Source of the DNA: Sphingomonas pseudosanguinis
GTDB taxonomy: Bacteria > Pseudomonadota > Alphaproteobacteria > Sphingomonadales > Sphingomonadaceae
Assembly (NCBI RefSeq): GCF_014196255.1
Contig: NZ_JACIDH010000001.1
Span: 310,001-374,000, forward strand
Direction: 5' to 3'
Length of the DNA: 64,000 bases
Shown: positions 60,559-64,000 of the stretch, piece after piece
How positions within the stretch are numbered: position 1 is the stretch's first letter
Layout of the letters: each line of letters opens with the position of its first letter
Position numbers and translations under genes: made by a program
Notes under the pieces: generated by a model
Told to the model about the DNA's origin: nothing
Database searches by the model: none
What the model saw: only the letters and a program-made list of their open reading frames with translations

Positions 60559-62288
60559 CCCCGCCCGCCGACATGATCGATCACCCGCGCCCGCGCTTCG
60601 CGCCGTGGCTGCTCGAACCGATGCTGCGCAACCGGCGCATCTATCTGAAGGTCGCGCTGGCGGCGGCGATGATCAACCTGTTCGGGCTGATCACCTCGCT
60701 GTTCACGATGACCGTCTATGACCGCGTCGTGCCCAACAACGCCTATGCGTCGCTGGTCGCGCTGTCGATCGGGCTGCTGATCGTCGTCGTCTTCGATTTC
60801 GTGCTGCGTATCCTGCGCGCCTATTTCGTCGATCTGGCCGGTGCCGACATCGACCATGACATCGGCACCCGCGTCTTTCAGCGGCTGGTCGGCATCCGCC
60901 TGGACCTGAAGCGTGGCTCGACCGGATCGCTGACCGGCATGATGCGTGAGCTGGAGACGCTGCGCGACTTCTTCGCCTCGGCGACGATGACGGCGATGGT
61001 CGACGTGCCCTTCGTGGTCGTCACCCTGGTCTTCATCGCGATCATCGGCGGCGCGGTCGTCTGGGTGCCGCTGGCCGCGATCCCGGTCGTCATCGGCGCC
61101 GGCTGGCTGACGCGGCCCGCGCTCGATCGCCTGTCCGCCAAGTCGTTGAGCGAGGGGCAGAGCAAGCAGAGCGTGCTGGTCGAAACGGTCGGCGCGCTGG
61201 AGATGGTGAAGACCAGCGGCGCGGCGACCCTGCTCGGCCGACGCTGGAGCAAGGCCAATCGCGCGCATTCGGACAGCGCGATGCGCCAGCGGCTGGTGTC
61301 GACGATCGCGACCACGGTCGCCGCCTCGGCCAACACCCTGTCCTATGCCGGCACCGTCGTCGCCGGCGTATTCCTGATCGCCGATCACCAGCTGACTACC
61401 GGCGCGCTGGTCGCCTGTTCGATCCTGTCGGGCCGCGCGGTGCAGCCGCTGGCGCAGGTCGCGACGCTGCTGACCCGCCTGTCGGCGACACGCACCGCCT
61501 ATCGCCAGATCAACACCATGATGGACCAGCCGACCGAGGGACCGCAGAACGAGGCGTTGAAGCCCGCGCGCTTCGCCGGCCGGATCGAGTTGCGCGGTGT
61601 CGAATTCCGTTATCCCGGCGCGGCGGAGAAGACGCTGGACGGCCTCAACCTCGTCATTCCGGCGGGGCAGCGCATCGGCCTGCTCGGCCGGGTGGGATCG
61701 GGCAAGTCGACGATCGCGCGGATGATCTTGGGGCTGTATCCGCCGCAGGAGGGGCTGGTGATGATCGACGGCACCGACATCCGCCAGTTCGACCCCGCCT
61801 ATATGCGCGCGCGCATCGGCACGGCGCTGCAGGAGAGCGTGTTGCTGAGCGGCAGCGTGCGCGAGAATATCGTGCTCGACCGTCCCGGCATCGACGATGC
61901 CGAGATGCTGCGCGCCGCCGAGCTGAGCGGCACGCACCAGTTCATGGGCCAGCTTGCCAATGGCTATGACCTGATCCTGGCCGATCGGGGCGAGGGCCTG
62001 TCGGGTGGCCAGCGCCAGTCGATCGCGCTCGCCCGCGCGCTGGCGGGCAGCCCGCCGGTCGTGGTGTTCGACGAGCCGACCAGCGCGATGGACCAGCAGA
62101 CCGAGGCGGCGCTGATCGACCGGCTGGCCGCCGAATTGGAGGGCCGGACCTTCGTTCTCATCACCCATCGCCCCGCGCTGCTCCGCCTGGTCGAGCGTAT
62201 CGTCGTCATCGACGCCGGCCGTGTCGTCAATGACGGGCCGCGCGATCAGGTGCTCCAGCAACTCCAGCGTCCGCGAGCCGTCGCCTGA
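60555..62288 (+). CDS. type I secretion ABC transporter
   Basis: A 577-aa inner-membrane exporter. The membrane domain (about 25-310) has about six helices, and there is no N-terminal C39 peptidase-like domain. The ATPase has Walker A GRVGSGKST (about 376-384), signature LSGGQ (about 479) and Walker B VVVFDEPTSAMD. It powers export of the adhesin through the HlyD and TolC partners encoded on either side. The last residues include VLQQLQRP, typical of type I exporters. Confidence 0.94.
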   Translation: MTPPADMIDHPRPRFAPWLLEPMLRNRRIYLKVALAAAMINLFGLITSLFTMTVYDRVVPNNAYASLVALSIGLLIVVVFDFVLRILRAYFVDLAGADIDHDIGTRVFQRLVGIRLDLKRGSTGSLTGMMRELETLRDFFASATMTAMVDVPFVVVTLVFIAIIGGAVVWVPLAAIPVVIGAGWLTRPALDRLSAKSLSEGQSKQSVLVETVGALEMVKTSGAATLLGRRWSKANRAHSDSAMRQRLVSTIATTVAASANTLSYAGTVVAGVFLIADHQLTTGALVACSILSGRAVQPLAQVATLLTRLSATRTAYRQINTMMDQPTEGPQNEALKPARFAGRIELRGVEFRYPGAAEKTLDGLNLVIPAGQRIGLLGRVGSGKSTIARMILGLYPPQEGLVMIDGTDIRQFDPAYMRARIGTALQESVLLSGSVRENIVLDRPGIDDAEMLRAAELSGTHQFMGQLANGYDLILADRGEGLSGGQRQSIALARALAGSPPVVVFDEPTSAMDQQTEAALIDRLAAELEGRTFVLITHRPALLRLVERIVVIDAGRVVNDGPRDQVLQQLQRPRAVA

Positions 62289-63604
62289 TGTCCGCCACCG
62301 ACACCGCCGAACCCCGCCTCGAGGATTATGTCGACCAAATGCGGCCCGGCCGCGCGTCCAGCCTGCTGCTCTGGCTGATCCTGGCCTTTGTCGTGATCTT
62401 CATCCTGTGGGCCAGCCTGGTCCAGCTCGACCGGACGATCCACGCCTCGGGGCGCATCGTGCCCAGCAACCGGTTGCAGATCGTCTCCAATCTGGAAGGG
62501 GGGATCGTGTCGGCGATCCTGGCGCATCCGGGCGACGTCGTGCGGCAGGGGCAGGTGCTGGTGCGGCTCGACCAGACGCAGACCGGCGCCGAGCTGGGCA
62601 GCAGCGCGATCACCGTCGATGCGCTGACCGCCAAGATCGCGCGACTGGAGGCCGAGATCGCGGGTCGCGAACCGGTCTATGGCGCGCCTGCCAATGCGGC
62701 GATCGCCGAGCAGATCGGGATCGAGCGCGCGCTGCACGCCGCGCGCATGGCCGATCTTGCCAGCCTGACCTCGGCGGGTGCGGCGCGCGAAGCCCAGGCG
62801 CAGCGCGCGGTGGTGGAGGCGGAGGCCGCCTATCGTTCGCGCCAGTCGGCACGCGATGCGGCGCAGCGGCAACTCGACCTGATGCGGCCGCTCGTGGCGC
62901 GGGGGATCGAGCCGCAGGTGTCGCTGATCCAGCTGGAGAATGGCGCGGCCGTGGCGGCCAGCGATGCCGAACAGGCGGCGGCGACGATCGCCCGCGCCCG
63001 CTCCGCCGTGGCCGAGGCGCGCGCGACCCAGTCCCAGGTCCGCCAGGCCTGGCGCGCGCAGGCGGGGACCGATCTGGCCGCGGCGCAGGCGGAGATGGCG
63101 GCGCGCCGCCGCACCATGCCCGCGCTCGCCGCGCGCGACAGCCGCGCCGTCGTCCGCGCGCCCGTGACGGGCCGCGTCAACCGGGTGCTGGTCTCCACCG
63201 TCGGCAGCAGCGTCGCGCCCGGCCAGCCGATCGTCGAGGTCGTGCCCAGCGCCGACGCGCTGACCGTCGAGGCCATGGTCACGCCCAAGGACATTGCCTC
63301 GGTTCATATCGGCCAGCATGCGCGGATCAACGTCACCGCCTACGACTCGGCGGTCTATGGCGGGATGGAGGGCGAGGTGGTGACGATCAGCCCCGACGCC
63401 ACGGTCGACGAACGGACTGGCGAGAGCCATTACACCGTCCGCGTCCGGGGGCGGGCCGACAGCTTCCGCGACCGCGACGGCCGCCGCCTGCCCATCGGTC
63501 CGGGCATGACCGCCGACGTCAACCTGCTGGGCGACCGCCGTTCGGTGATGGCCTATATCCTGACCCCCTTCACCCGGCTGAGCGAGAGCGCCTTCCGCGA
63601 ATAG
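62288..63604 (+). CDS. HlyD-family periplasmic adaptor
   Basis: A 438-aa membrane fusion protein: one N-terminal membrane helix (about 26-46), a lipoyl/barrel half (GRIVPSNRLQIVSNLEGGIVSAILAHPGDVVRQGQVLVRLD), long Ala/Arg-rich coiled coil (about 110-290), and the second half with RAPVTGRVNRVLVSTVGSSVAPGQPIVEVVP. It joins the ABC exporter to the TolC channel. ATG overlaps the ABC stop by one base. It is the last gene of the secretion operon. Confidence 0.93.
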   Translation: MSATDTAEPRLEDYVDQMRPGRASSLLLWLILAFVVIFILWASLVQLDRTIHASGRIVPSNRLQIVSNLEGGIVSAILAHPGDVVRQGQVLVRLDQTQTGAELGSSAITVDALTAKIARLEAEIAGREPVYGAPANAAIAEQIGIERALHAARMADLASLTSAGAAREAQAQRAVVEAEAAYRSRQSARDAAQRQLDLMRPLVARGIEPQVSLIQLENGAAVAASDAEQAAATIARARSAVAEARATQSQVRQAWRAQAGTDLAAAQAEMAARRRTMPALAARDSRAVVRAPVTGRVNRVLVSTVGSSVAPGQPIVEVVPSADALTVEAMVTPKDIASVHIGQHARINVTAYDSAVYGGMEGEVVTISPDATVDERTGESHYTVRVRGRADSFRDRDGRRLPIGPGMTADVNLLGDRRSVMAYILTPFTRLSESAFRE

Positions 63605-63627
63605 CGTGACGCGTTCAGGCCGCATCC

Positions 63628-63660
63628 GACCGGAGCGAGGGACGTGATCCCGCTCCGGTC
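63628..63660 (+). terminator. hairpin after the secretion operon
   Basis: A perfect 10-bp stem, GACCGGAGCG (63628-63637) with CGCTCCGGTC (63651-63660), and a 13-nt loop. It lies 24 bp after the HlyD stop with no T-run, so it could be a weak or rho-aided terminator. Confidence 0.5.
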
Positions 63661-63765
63661 GAGTGCATGGAATAATTTCCTGACGCATCATGGCTCTGAC
63701 CCCACCGGTCGGCGTTCTAAGACGGTGCCGGCCCGCAAGAGGTCGGTCGACCGTCTGGAGCCGTC

Positions 63766-63918
63766 ATGCCTGATCACCCTCGGCCCGCCGCCGATCCCAA
63801 GCCGATCACGCTCGATGAACCGGCCTCGGCCGACCGGGACGTCGCGTCGACCACCGACGCGGATGCCGTCGCCCGACGCGCCGAAGAGGAAGCCGCCGAT
63901 CTCGGCGACTTCGCCTGA
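63766..63918 (+). CDS. 50-aa acidic small protein
   Basis: A 50-aa reading frame after a TGGAG ribosome site (about 63755). It is acidic and Ala/Asp-rich (SADRDVASTTDADAVARRAEEEAADLGDFA) with a Pro-rich start and is probably disordered. No family is recognised. The next gene starts 47 bp later. Confidence 0.45.
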   Translation: MPDHPRPAADPKPITLDEPASADRDVASTTDADAVARRAEEEAADLGDFA

Positions 63919-63965
63919 GCCGGCCCGCCGTCCACCCATTTGATGTCCAACCGGGAGCCTATGCC

Positions 63966-64000
63966 ATGGAAGACGAACGCCTTTGGAGTTTCGAGGAAAG
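63966..64000 (+). CDS. start of an unidentified gene, cut by window end
   Basis: ATG at 63966 follows a CGGGAG ribosome site and opens a frame reading MEDERLWSFEE up to the window edge. Too short to identify. An overlapping ATG at 63961 is in another frame. Confidence 0.45.
   Translation, partial: MEDERLWSFEE

Overview
The window looks like the chromosome of a GC-rich alphaproteobacterium of the Sphingomonadales, probably a Sphingomonas relative. This rests on family content, not on any database search: a sphingomonad-type gene transfer agent (GTA) cluster with a DUF6127-like gene, an EipA (DUF1134) homologue, an OmpA protein with a polyproline linker, and a type I secreted VCBS/RTX adhesin.

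Region 1 (1 to about 29,402) is the right-hand part of a P2-like prophage; its left end lies outside the window. Late genes on the plus strand encode head completion (L), tail X, a lysis cassette (holin-like, T4-type endolysin, overlapping spanins), a secreted polysaccharide-deacetylase-like protein, tail completion (R, S), baseplate and fibre genes (J, I, H-like fibre, beta-helix tailspike), spike and wedge (V, W), sheath and tube (FI, FII), chaperones E/E' joined by a -1 frameshift heptamer, tape measure (T), U and D. Order differs from P2: the J-I-fibre-tailspike block lies before V-W and is bracketed by two copies of a large hairpin. A minus-strand, lower-GC island follows: RHH regulator, MT-A70 methyltransferase, unknown 367-aa protein, PIN nuclease. 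Then come the S24-type repressor with its operators, a Cro-like gene, small early genes, an Ogr-type late activator, a primase-helicase, a GapR-like protein, a second methyltransferase-like gene, an excisionase overlapping the tyrosine integrase, and a HEPN-motif cargo gene. A truncated tRNA-Val at 29,361-29,402 marks the probable attachment junction.

Region 2 (29,590-43,096) is an apparently complete GTA structural cluster immediately beside the prophage junction: small and large terminase, portal, protease, capsid, connector, tail terminator, tail tube, chaperones, short tape measure, and four baseplate/peptidoglycan-hydrolase genes. The gp12 equivalent carries a long N-terminal extension. 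REP-like inverted elements split the cluster in two places.

Region 3 (43,210-50,189) holds core genes: OmpA porin, PilZ protein, YgfZ, a dihydroorotase-family enzyme, EipA, tRNA-Ser(GCT) and an AraC-type regulator.

Region 4 (50,536-63,604) encodes a 2,588-aa VCBS/RTX adhesin with ten near-identical repeats of about 100 residues. It is followed by a small gene of unknown function and the exporter: TolC-type outer membrane protein, type I ABC transporter and HlyD-type adaptor. Best candidates for something undescribed are the RHH/MT-A70/367-aa/PIN module, the hairpin-bracketed host-range block, and the fused GTA gp12.
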